A model generated the notes under the pieces. That model saw only the letters and a list, made by a program, of their open reading frames with translations. It was not told where the DNA came from and made no database searches. Made by a program: the position numbers and the translations under genes. Positions 53,992 through 61,392 of a DNA stretch of 64,000 nt are shown here, piece by piece. Position 1 is the stretch's first letter. Each line of letters begins with the position of its first letter. The stretch comes from Chloroflexota bacterium (GTDB taxonomy: Bacteria; Chloroflexota; Anaerolineae; Anaerolineales; Anaerolineaceae), in the NCBI GenBank assembly GCA_012797815.1, contig JAAZOK010000009.1:1-64000 (forward strand). The letters are read 5' to 3'.

Positions 53992-55101
53992 ATGAAGACA
54001 TTGTTTGCCCGGATCAAGGATTTCTGCCTGGCGCAGGGATTCGATCTGGTTGCCGGCATCAGACCACACGATTACCAGCATTTCGATATCTTTCAAAAAT
54101 GGGTGCAATCCGGTAAAAATGCCGATATGCAGTACCTTTCATCCGAACGGTCTATGCGCTTACGCCAATCCCCTTACGAGATCATGCCGACCTGCCACAC
54201 CATCCTGGTGCTGGTGAAAAGATATCCGCCTGCGGTAAAACAGAGCAGCAAAGAGCTCGCGATCGCTTCCTATGCCCTGGGGGACGATTACCATCGCACC
54301 ATTCCCCCCGTACTAGAAGAGATCGTTAAGTTCATCCGGGAGCAGAGTGGACATGAGCTGGTTGCCAAGGCATTCACCGATACCGCTGCCATTCTGGAAA
54401 GAGAGCTGGCATGCCAGGCAGGGCTGGGATGGATCGGCAAGAACAGCTGTTTGATCAACCCCAAGATCGGTTCCTTTTTTTTGCTGGCAGAAATATTTCT
54501 CGATTTGGATGTGCTGAATGAAAACACCATCCCTTCCCCGCTACCCGATCACTGCGGAACCTGCCGACGCTGTATCGAAAACTGCCCCACCCAATGTATC
54601 CAGGAAGATCGCACACTAGATGCTTCTCGCTGCGTCTCATACCTGACCATTGAAAACAAAGGGCTGATCCCACGCGAGCTACGCTCTAAAATTGGAAACC
54701 ATCTCTTTGGCTGCGATGTATGCCAACAGGTCTGTCCCTGGAACCGGGAGCATCTTGACCCTGCCGTAGATATGCGACTTCCGATATCCATACAAGAGAT
54801 CCGATCCAGGGTTCTGGATGAAGATGAATTTCGCCGGCTTTTCAGGAATTCACCGATCAAGCGCCCTAAACGGACCGGTTTTTATCGCAATCTGGCAGTG
54901 ACATTGGGGAACCTCCGGGATGAAACAGATCTCACCATATTGGATCGATTACTGCATGATGGTGATCCACTGGTACGCCGCCATGCCGCCTGGGCACTCG
55001 GTCAATTTCATCTTCCCCAAAGCATGGCGCTGTTGAATTCTGCATTGGAACACGAATCTGACCCCGCAGTGCGGGCAGAAATATACACTGCACTCGAATA
55101 A
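53992..55101 (+). CDS. queG: Epoxyqueuosine reductase
   Basis: Last step of queuosine synthesis in tRNA, a cobalamin and Fe-S enzyme. 369 residues. 'FTDTAAILERELACQAGLGWIGKNSCLI' is the cobalamin-side motif; two 4Fe-4S clusters are supported by 'CGTCRRCIENCP' and 'CDVCQQVCPWN'. The C-terminal 'LVRRHAAWALGQF' belongs to the HEAT-like tail. It starts seven bases after the M23 gene stop. Confidence 0.95.
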   Translation: MKTLFARIKDFCLAQGFDLVAGIRPHDYQHFDIFQKWVQSGKNADMQYLSSERSMRLRQSPYEIMPTCHTILVLVKRYPPAVKQSSKELAIASYALGDDYHRTIPPVLEEIVKFIREQSGHELVAKAFTDTAAILERELACQAGLGWIGKNSCLINPKIGSFFLLAEIFLDLDVLNENTIPSPLPDHCGTCRRCIENCPTQCIQEDRTLDASRCVSYLTIENKGLIPRELRSKIGNHLFGCDVCQQVCPWNREHLDPAVDMRLPISIQEIRSRVLDEDEFRRLFRNSPIKRPKRTGFYRNLAVTLGNLRDETDLTILDRLLHDGDPLVRRHAAWALGQFHLPQSMALLNSALEHESDPAVRAEIYTALE

Positions 55102-55124
55102 AAAGCCCGAATCTCTTCGGGCTC
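55097..55124 (-). terminator. Rho-independent terminator of the LysM gene
   Basis: On the minus strand AGCCCGAAGAGATTCGGGCT is followed by TTTTTATT. On the plus strand the tract after the stem is poor, so it mainly serves the minus strand. Confidence 0.78.
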
Positions 55125-55130
55125 TTCAGT

Positions 55131-55823
55131 CTATTGGGCTGCCAGTGTGCTGGTCGGTGCGAAAGTGGGGGTAGGTGTGACCAGATTTACCCGGATGGTA
55201 AGCTGGACCCCGATCGGGATATTATCCTGATCCTCGATCACATCCGCATTGAGATTGAGGATATCCTCAACGGTAGAATTGAACTGACTGGCAATAGAAG
55301 CCAGCGAATCTCCGGACTGAACGGTATAGGTAATCCTGGTACCGGAATCCAGATCAGATGGGATATTGGTCGGGGTTGGCAAAGACTGCCCTGGAGATGG
55401 GATCAATATCTTCTGTCCGGGAATAATAGGGCATTCGCCATTTTCAAAGTTGTTGATCGCCAACAAAGTCAAGAAATCAACCTGGAAATTTTCTGCAATA
55501 CCCCAGCAACTGTCATTTTCCTGGACCTCATATTCGAAAGGTCCCGCAGGTGTAACAGTGATGGTCGGTTCCGGGGTGGGTGTTTCGGTTGGAATCAAAC
55601 TCGGGGTTGGTGACATGATCGGGGTTGGTGGAAGTGTGTTCGTTGGAGTTGGGTTTTTTGAGAAAATGGAGGTAGAAAAACCACCGCCGGTGACCCATAA
55701 AACGATCATCACGATCCCTAAGATTACCAGAATTATGGCCAGTACTGTCAGGATCATCAGCAACGAGCGTTTTCTTCCGTTACCGCCACCCATGAGATTC
55801 TGTGTATTTTTTCTATCTAGCAT
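55131..55823 (-). CDS. LysM-domain membrane protein
   Basis: 230 residues. A cytoplasmic N-terminus of 20 residues, one membrane helix (about 22-48), a Pro/Thr-rich linker (about 55-95) and two LysM domains: 'YEVQENDSCWGIAENFQVDFLTLLAINN' and 'YTVQSGDSLASIASQFNSTVEDILNLN'. LysM binds peptidoglycan or chitin-like GlcNAc polymers, so the protein should tether the membrane to the wall. There is no catalytic domain. The Shine-Dalgarno sequence AGGAAA precedes the ATG. Confidence 0.9.
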   Translation of the reverse strand: MLDRKNTQNLMGGGNGRKRSLLMILTVLAIILVILGIVMIVLWVTGGGFSTSIFSKNPTPTNTLPPTPIMSPTPSLIPTETPTPEPTITVTPAGPFEYEVQENDSCWGIAENFQVDFLTLLAINNFENGECPIIPGQKILIPSPGQSLPTPTNIPSDLDSGTRITYTVQSGDSLASIASQFNSTVEDILNLNADVIEDQDNIPIGVQLTIRVNLVTPTPTFAPTSTLAAQ

Positions 55824-55892
55824 ATTTTCCTGTTTCTTTCTTCTTTCTCAAGAATGAGTACTTTATTGTACCTGATTTTATCAAGCCTAATT

Positions 55893-56273
55893 TTATTCAC
55901 CACCGAACAGAAAACTCTTCCAGATCTGCCAATTTTCTGCACTGGAAGGTACAGGAGTGGGGGTTTTCAAAGCAGTGAAGGACTGCGCACTGGGAGAAAT
56001 TGGCACAATCACCATATCGCCGGGCAGCGCCATATGAGCATCGCCTCTAGCCCAATCCTCAACTGCATTATCACTCGATGCATAGGCAATCTGAGTGCGC
56101 AGGGCGATCTCTGTATTTTGCAGGGCGTATACTTCAGTTGCGATCGTATCGCGCTGGCTTGAAAGGTGAAAGTATTCCGATAGACGATCATTCAATCCCA
56201 GCAGCATGAAGAAAAATAAAGCGATCAGGAGTACGCTGATGACCTTTTGATTTTTTTTCGGGTCACGGCTCAT
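55893..56273 (-). CDS. FtsB/DivIC-like septum formation protein
   Basis: 126 residues. One membrane helix (about 11-28) followed by a short coiled coil (about 30-60, 'LSEYFHLSSQRDTIATEVYALQNTE'-like) and a C-terminal tail ending 'WKSFLFGGE'. The arrangement matches FtsB/DivIC of the divisome. The phrase 'VEDWARGDAHMALPGDMVIVPI' is common in this group. The ATG is six bases after a TATCAT box with TTGACA upstream, so the mRNA is probably leaderless. The LysM gene follows 69 bases downstream. Confidence 0.78.
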   Translation of the reverse strand: MSRDPKKNQKVISVLLIALFFFMLLGLNDRLSEYFHLSSQRDTIATEVYALQNTEIALRTQIAYASSDNAVEDWARGDAHMALPGDMVIVPISPSAQSFTALKTPTPVPSSAENWQIWKSFLFGGE

Positions 56274-56279
56274 AATCCA

Positions 56280-56307
56280 ATGATACCCTAGAGAGATTAA
56301 TTGTCAA
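56280..56307 (-). promoter_or_regulatory. Promoter of the FtsB-like gene
   Basis: On the minus strand TTGACA (56307-56302), a 16-base spacer, then TATCAT (56285-56280). The ATG follows after six bases, so transcription would begin at or next to the start codon. The -35 box touches the tRNA terminator. Confidence 0.6.
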
Positions 56308-56337
56308 TAAAAAAACCCCACCATAAAGTAGGGTTTT
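56306..56337 (-). terminator. Rho-independent terminator of tRNA-Leu
   Basis: On the minus strand AAAACCCTAC pairs fully (one T-G) with GTGGGGTTTT around TTTATG and is followed by a T run. Confidence 0.85.
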
Positions 56338-56338
56338 G

Positions 56339-56423
<85 letters not shown>

Positions 56424-56440
56424 GTTTAGAGTGTGTGAGT

Positions 56441-56468
56441 ATTCTATCAAATGTACACTTTTTGTCAA
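56441..56468 (-). promoter_or_regulatory. Promoter of tRNA-Leu
   Basis: On the minus strand TTGACA (56468-56463), 16-base spacer, TAGAAT (56446-56441), about 17 bases before the mature tRNA 5' end. Confidence 0.7.
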
Positions 56469-56497
56469 CCCGCAAAAGAATTATCGACATGTTCCCA

Positions 56498-56506
56498 TGC
56501 TATAAT
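56498..56506 (+). promoter_or_regulatory. Extended -10 promoter of the GAF-like membrane sensor gene
   Basis: TGC-TATAAT (TATAAT at 56501-56506) lies 11 bases before the ATG at 56518, where no Shine-Dalgarno sequence is present. Confidence 0.5.
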
Positions 56507-56517
56507 CGTTCAAAATA

Positions 56518-57927
56518 ATGGATACATTCCTGGATCAATTATTTAATTTCGTCGATTTCTCTATCTCTCCGTTGGGATTAATCATCCAATCCCTGGTGCT
56601 CATCCTCATCACCCTGACCACGCTATCTTTGCTGCATGCCGCCCGCTCACAAATTGCAAAACGCGACCTGCAAGGCGCACGATCATCTCTCTATTGGGTT
56701 TTAGGGTTGCAAGTTGTGATGATCATCCTTTATCTCTCCTCCAGCCTGGGATGGTGGCAGATCTCAGCCCGAATGCTACCCGCTTCCCAGAATATGGTAT
56801 GGACGCTAAACCTGATCCTGGTAGGCTGGTTATGGTTTAAACCCTCACAGCGATCCCAGTTTTCAATCTTTAAGATGGTTCTTTCATTAAGTGCATTTGT
56901 TTTGTTCCTGCTGCAAGCATTTCAGGTCATTGAATTCGTCTTTTCACCACTTGAAATTTCGGTGCCATATGACCTGATATGGAGGGTTCTCGAATTTCTG
57001 ATAGGTTTCTTCCTTTTCTTCAGCTATATCAGCCACACCGATCATTTCATCTGGAGCAGTATCCTGTTCGTTTCATTGCACATAATCGGGCTGGGCATCC
57101 ATGCCATACTGACGATCCCCCCGCTCTTCGCAAAAGAACTATCCCAGGTGATCGCTTTTCTGTTCACCCCACAATTATTTCTGGCGCTTTCCTTTGATTC
57201 GCAGATTTTGGAGAAAAGACAGCAGAATATCCCGCTGCTGCTTTCGGAGAACGTGGCAGTCATCCCCCCCACGCAACTCATCAACGATTGGCTGCACACC
57301 GCCCTGGAAAATAACAGCCATATCCTGCCGCCCTACACTCTGTGTAAAGCACTGGCAAGAACATTCTTTGCGGATGCGTGTTTCATCATAGAAGCAGACA
57401 GCGCCGGTCACAACATCAAACTGCTGTGTGGTTTCATCCTGAAACCTCACAAACAGATCCTTCCGCGCGTCATTCAGAGCGAACATGAGATCATCATCCA
57501 ACAACGGTCCGTTCTCTACCACAACGCTGATTCCTATCCGCTTTGGATCAAAGATCTGCTCAACAGAATGCATTTTCCCAGAGCACAGAGCATCTGGTAC
57601 ATCCCTTTACCGATCAACCAACATCCTACTCTCTTGTTCCTGGTCTCTCGTAAATTACTATGGAACCAGGAACATATCGAAATGAGCAAGCATATCCTCC
57701 CATATCTGGTACAAATCTTGCAAAATTATTTTCAAGATGATCGGATAGTCTCAAAGAAAGAGGATCAGAGTACAGTTTCAACCAATCCATTCTTAGACCT
57801 GATGAAATCCGAAATTGATTACCGTAATGATCCGCAACACATTGAAGAAGAACTCAAATTGGCACTTGAAGAATATAATCGTATCCGTAAGATTCTTGAA
57901 GAACGAGGAATAGGACAATCATTGTGA
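56518..57927 (+). CDS. Membrane protein with seven-helix N-terminus and GAF-like domain, no output domain
   Basis: 469 residues, not recognised beyond its layout. About seven hydrophobic segments fill residues 18-225, like the membrane modules of some sensor kinases. Residues about 255-405 look like a GAF domain ('LCKALARTFFADACFIIEAD', 'IWYIPLPINQHPTLLFLVS'). The last 70 residues are charged and probably helical ('IEEELKLALEEYNRIRKILEER'). No kinase, cyclase, EAL or HD motif is present, so it would have to signal through a partner. The LCP gene overlaps its stop (GTGA), so the two are coexpressed. Confidence 0.72.
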   Translation: MDTFLDQLFNFVDFSISPLGLIIQSLVLILITLTTLSLLHAARSQIAKRDLQGARSSLYWVLGLQVVMIILYLSSSLGWWQISARMLPASQNMVWTLNLILVGWLWFKPSQRSQFSIFKMVLSLSAFVLFLLQAFQVIEFVFSPLEISVPYDLIWRVLEFLIGFFLFFSYISHTDHFIWSSILFVSLHIIGLGIHAILTIPPLFAKELSQVIAFLFTPQLFLALSFDSQILEKRQQNIPLLLSENVAVIPPTQLINDWLHTALENNSHILPPYTLCKALARTFFADACFIIEADSAGHNIKLLCGFILKPHKQILPRVIQSEHEIIIQQRSVLYHNADSYPLWIKDLLNRMHFPRAQSIWYIPLPINQHPTLLFLVSRKLLWNQEHIEMSKHILPYLVQILQNYFQDDRIVSKKEDQSTVSTNPFLDLMKSEIDYRNDPQHIEEELKLALEEYNRIRKILEERGIGQSL

Positions 57928-58955
57928 ATAAACACAATTCGCATCCGTTGATAACGATTTTTTCTGCGCTACTGATCATTTCGTTTTTAAGCGGTTGTTC
58001 AGCTACCCGGGCATTATTTGGCTTGGGGGGTGAGGCTACTCCTGAGATCCGTCTGCTGGCAGATTTGAGTGCAGACAAGAGCCTGGAACCCACACCTTTC
58101 CAGCCGTATGCCTATACTCCCACCGTAGAAGCAGCCGCACCGATCATCACCGATTCACTGGTGCCCAATGATGGGGTTTACAAACCTGCCGGGCAGATCA
58201 ACATTTTGCTGCTTGGTTCAGACTGGCGTCCGGATAGCGGATACCGCACCGACGTCATCATGTTGATCTCCATCTACACCAAAGAAGAAAAGGTCAGCAT
58301 CGTTTCTTTCCCGCGTGACCTATGGGTGACCATCCCGGGCGTTGGAGAACAGCGTATCAACACCGCGCAGGCTTATGGTGGTTTCCCCCTCACCCAGAAA
58401 ACTTTTGAATACAATTTTGGCACCAGCGTGGACCATTACATGATGACCAATTTCAACGGTTTTCTCAGCATCATCGATACACTGGGTGGCATCGAGATCA
58501 ACGCTGTCAGCAATCTATCTGATAGTTGTGACCTTTCTTATTCCGCAGAAAAATATTGTTCGGTCGGACCAGGTACCGTCAGTTTGGATAGCGAGCTGGC
58601 ATTGTGGTATGTTCGTTCACGGTATACCTCCAACGATTTTGATCGCACCCGGCGTGCCCAGGAAGTCATCATGGGCATCTTGAAGAAGATCATCAGCATG
58701 GATGGGGTCACCAATGCCGGGGAGATTTACAACACCCTCTCCAGCAGCGTGGTCACCGACCTGACATTGGGAGATATCGTCCCACTCATCAGCCTGACAG
58801 CCAAGATCATCAACGATCCGGGGCGCATTACCACCTACGCCATCGGTCAGTCGCAGGTCACCTCCTATGTCATGCCATCCAGCGGCGCGAATGTATTGCT
58901 TCCAAATTACAGCGCCATCTGGTCCATCTTAAAGACTGCTTTATTTACCCCCTGA
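57924..58955 (+). CDS. LytR-CpsA-Psr (LCP) family phosphotransferase, lipoprotein-like
   Basis: Attaches anionic or other lipid-linked polymers to peptidoglycan. 343 residues, GTG start overlapping the previous stop. A signal sequence with lipobox 'LSGC' (Cys25) is followed by a linker and the LCP domain (about 90-300): 'INILLLGSDWRPDSGYRTDVIMLISI', 'VSFPRDLWVTIPG', 'RINTAQAYGG' and 'WYVRSRYTSNDFDRTRRAQEV', with the conserved Arg and Asp residues that bind the pyrophosphate. Anchoring as a lipoprotein, rather than by an N-terminal helix, is less common for LCP. Confidence 0.92.
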   Translation: MNKHNSHPLITIFSALLIISFLSGCSATRALFGLGGEATPEIRLLADLSADKSLEPTPFQPYAYTPTVEAAAPIITDSLVPNDGVYKPAGQINILLLGSDWRPDSGYRTDVIMLISIYTKEEKVSIVSFPRDLWVTIPGVGEQRINTAQAYGGFPLTQKTFEYNFGTSVDHYMMTNFNGFLSIIDTLGGIEINAVSNLSDSCDLSYSAEKYCSVGPGTVSLDSELALWYVRSRYTSNDFDRTRRAQEVIMGILKKIISMDGVTNAGEIYNTLSSSVVTDLTLGDIVPLISLTAKIINDPGRITTYAIGQSQVTSYVMPSSGANVLLPNYSAIWSILKTALFTP

Positions 58956-58958
58956 TCC

Positions 58959-58987
58959 TTGACGAAATACGCATAACTGGATAAACT
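58959..58987 (+). promoter_or_regulatory. Promoter of the recombinase-like gene
   Basis: TTGACG (58959-58964), 17-base spacer, TAAACT (58982-58987). The Shine-Dalgarno sequence GGAGGG and the ATG at 59019 follow. Confidence 0.5.
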
Positions 58988-59018
58988 ATTTATATCTATA
59001 CGCAATATGGAGGGCGTG

Positions 59019-59936
59019 ATGCCATCGGATCCAAATAACATGCTTCATATCGATAAAGACACTTCCCTGCAGCCAGCCATGCAAGCCTGGCTGGTATACC
59101 TGCAAGACCAGAACAAATCCATCTACACCGTCAAGGCATTCGAAGGGGATCTGAAATTGCTTTCCGGTTTTTTACCTGCCGACAAAGCAGTAGGTGCCAT
59201 CACCACCCACGACTTGCAGCATTTTCTGGAATGGGTCAACAACGGGCGCGGGAAGAATATCCCCTGTTCGCCCAAAAGTTTGAGCCGCCGCATCACCACC
59301 GTCAAATCCTTCTTTAACTGGTTGTTCGCCAACGGTCGCATCCCCAACGATCCGGCAGAGAAGATCCTGCAAAAAAGCGTCATCAGCCCTGTGCCCGAAG
59401 TGTTAAATGAAGATGAGCAAATTCTGGCGCTGGCTGCCGCAGCGGAATGGTTGGAACAGGACCAACCCGATACCCGTCCCTATACGCTCTTCAAACTGCT
59501 ACTGGAAACCGGCATTAAAAAGAGTGAATGTTTGAATATTAAATTGCAGCATATCGACGAGAGCGATCCTGCCAATCCTTTCCTGTTCGTGCGCTATCCC
59601 GAAGCCAAAGATCGCAACAAAGAACGCAAGATCCCACTTTCAGGTGCCTGGTTGCAGCATTACAAACGCTACCTGGCACAGTACCAGCCCACCGATCTGG
59701 TGTTCCCCTGGTCACCCCGCCGGTTGGAATACATACTGGAAGATATCAGCAAAGCCGCCAATCTGGAAAAACACATTTCCTTCAGTATGTGCCGCTGGAC
59801 CTTTGCGCTGAATGATTTTCATAAAGGAGTGGACCACGATCTGATCCGCCAGCGTCTGGGTATTTCAAAGATCCAGTGGCGCGAGATCGTCATGAAATTG
59901 AGTCAACTGGCACGCGCCACACAGACAACGATCTAG
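59019..59936 (+). CDS. Tyrosine recombinase-like protein, catalytically degenerate
   Basis: 305 residues from the ATG at 59019 (GGAGG five bases upstream; an ATG at 59007 is less likely). Residues about 15-105 are a SAM-like core-binding domain ('MQAWLVYLQDQNKSIYTVKAFEGDLK', 'SLSRRITTVKSFFNWL') and about 125-300 follow the phage-integrase fold. The catalytic set is mostly gone: the first Arg is Lys167 in 'ETGIKKSECL'; the H-x-x-R motif is S-x-x-R ('SMCRWTF', Ser256, Arg259 kept); the 'LGHS' His is Ile in 'RLGIS'; and no Tyr nucleophile is seen in the final helix ('QWREIVMKLSQLAR'). It probably binds DNA but cannot recombine it. There is no associated mobile element. The stop overlaps that of tilS. 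Confidence 0.82.
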   Translation: MPSDPNNMLHIDKDTSLQPAMQAWLVYLQDQNKSIYTVKAFEGDLKLLSGFLPADKAVGAITTHDLQHFLEWVNNGRGKNIPCSPKSLSRRITTVKSFFNWLFANGRIPNDPAEKILQKSVISPVPEVLNEDEQILALAAAAEWLEQDQPDTRPYTLFKLLLETGIKKSECLNIKLQHIDESDPANPFLFVRYPEAKDRNKERKIPLSGAWLQHYKRYLAQYQPTDLVFPWSPRRLEYILEDISKAANLEKHISFSMCRWTFALNDFHKGVDHDLIRQRLGISKIQWREIVMKLSQLARATQTTI

Positions 59937-61384
59937 AATTTCACCTGGAGATGGAGCAGCCGGCGAGTATCCGGCTGCATACGTGTAAAATGTGCCGGTT
60001 GAAAACCGGCTACCCACACAATCGCATTTCCATTTTCCACTACCAACCAATGTTCCCGTACCTGTACGGGAATTTTTTTATTAATAAACAGGTCCGATAA
60101 TTTAACGCTCCTGCCCTGCATGCCCAGCGGTTGGAAGCGATCCCCGGCCCGGTAAGCACGCACATTCAGTATATCCGTTGGCAGCGCTTTCAGATCAAAG
60201 TAAGCCTCCCATAATAACCCAGCGCTTGTCTGTGGAGGTTGATAAGCCGTAAGAGGCACCACCTCCACCAGCAGTTCTCCGCCATCCTGCAGCGGATAGT
60301 TTTTCATATCTTCCACTTTGACATCAAATGCCTGCCGGCACTGCGGATACGTCCGTGTCAAGGGAAGAACAGCCAGGCGGCTCAAATAAAATTTGTTGCG
60401 AGCTATAAAAGCATGCAGCCCGGCGGGCAGGTCCATATGCCCGGCACGATTGGGATGCTGCGTGAAATGCAGCACCCGCAACACCGTGGAATGCTCAATC
60501 TGGGTTTCAGCCGGTGCCAGTGTCTGCATCCCTCGCCGGATGAGGGCTTTTTGTGCACCGTTTTTTAGGGATCTGAATTTTTCAAGTGAAAAGGATACAT
60601 AACCCTCGCCCTCACTGGTGTGGAATGTGTCGTAGAGCTGCTGATATTGATTTTCCAGAAAATCCCAATCTTCTTTTACGATCTCCGACAAATTGAGCAG
60701 GTTTTGTTGGACGGATGGATTATAACTTTGCAGAGCGGGGATCAGGCTATGGCGGATGCGATTACGGAAGTAACCCTGATCTTCGTTGCTCTCATCCACC
60801 CGCGTCTGCAGCTCATACTGCCGGCAATATTCTTCTATTTGTGTCCGCCACACTCCCAGCAAGGGGCGCACCAGCGGGATGGTCGGATGAAATGCACTGA
60901 TCGCACACGCAGCCATGCCGGTTAACCCACGTGTACCGCTGCCGCGCAGGATGTGCATCAAAACAGTTTCCACCTGATCATCGGCTGTGTGAGCGGTCAG
61001 CACCGCCCGGGCCTGGATGGTCTGGGCGGTAGTGAACAGAAAACCATAGCGCGCCTGCCGGGCAGCATCTTCCAGGGAGAGTTTCTGCTGTTCTGCCAGG
61101 TGGTGGATATCCGCTTTGCCGGTAAAAAAAGGAACGTCGAACTGTTCTGCCATATGCTGCACAAAATGACAATCCTGTGCAGAACCGGGGCGCAACTGGT
61201 GATCGAAGCTTGCCAGGGTTATATTGAAGTGTTGTTTGATCAACATATGCGCCAGTGCACTGGAATCCGGACCACCGGAAACCGCTACCAGCAGCACATC
61301 TGACCTGGAAAAACCAGCTTGCTGCAGCGCTTGCGCACACGTTCCATCGATTGCGGTCTTCACAATGCGATTATAGCATCGCAC
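59933..61384 (-). CDS. tilS: tRNA(Ile)-lysidine synthase
   Basis: Changes C34 to lysidine in the tRNA that reads AUA. 483 residues. PP-loop 'VAVSGGPDSSALAHML', 'FDHQLRPGSAQD', 'LTAHTADDQVETVLMHILRGSGTRGLTGM' and the C-terminal TilS domain ('RAYRAGDRFQPLGMQGRSVKLSDLFINKKIP') are complete. The start is the ATG at 61384, eight bases after the mutL stop. A GTG at 61363, six bases after an internal TGC-TATAAT, is a possible leaderless start that would remove seven residues. Confidence 0.94.
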   Translation of the reverse strand: MRCYNRIVKTAIDGTCAQALQQAGFSRSDVLLVAVSGGPDSSALAHMLIKQHFNITLASFDHQLRPGSAQDCHFVQHMAEQFDVPFFTGKADIHHLAEQQKLSLEDAARQARYGFLFTTAQTIQARAVLTAHTADDQVETVLMHILRGSGTRGLTGMAACAISAFHPTIPLVRPLLGVWRTQIEEYCRQYELQTRVDESNEDQGYFRNRIRHSLIPALQSYNPSVQQNLLNLSEIVKEDWDFLENQYQQLYDTFHTSEGEGYVSFSLEKFRSLKNGAQKALIRRGMQTLAPAETQIEHSTVLRVLHFTQHPNRAGHMDLPAGLHAFIARNKFYLSRLAVLPLTRTYPQCRQAFDVKVEDMKNYPLQDGGELLVEVVPLTAYQPPQTSAGLLWEAYFDLKALPTDILNVRAYRAGDRFQPLGMQGRSVKLSDLFINKKIPVQVREHWLVVENGNAIVWVAGFQPAHFTRMQPDTRRLLHLQVKF

Positions 61385-61392
61385 ATTGGGAT

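Noticed and set aside
59019-59936. Integrase of a genomic island or prophage
   Set aside because: Catalytic residues are missing, no attachment repeats or cargo genes flank it, and the tRNA-Leu gene 2.6 kb away has no duplicated 3' end that I can see.
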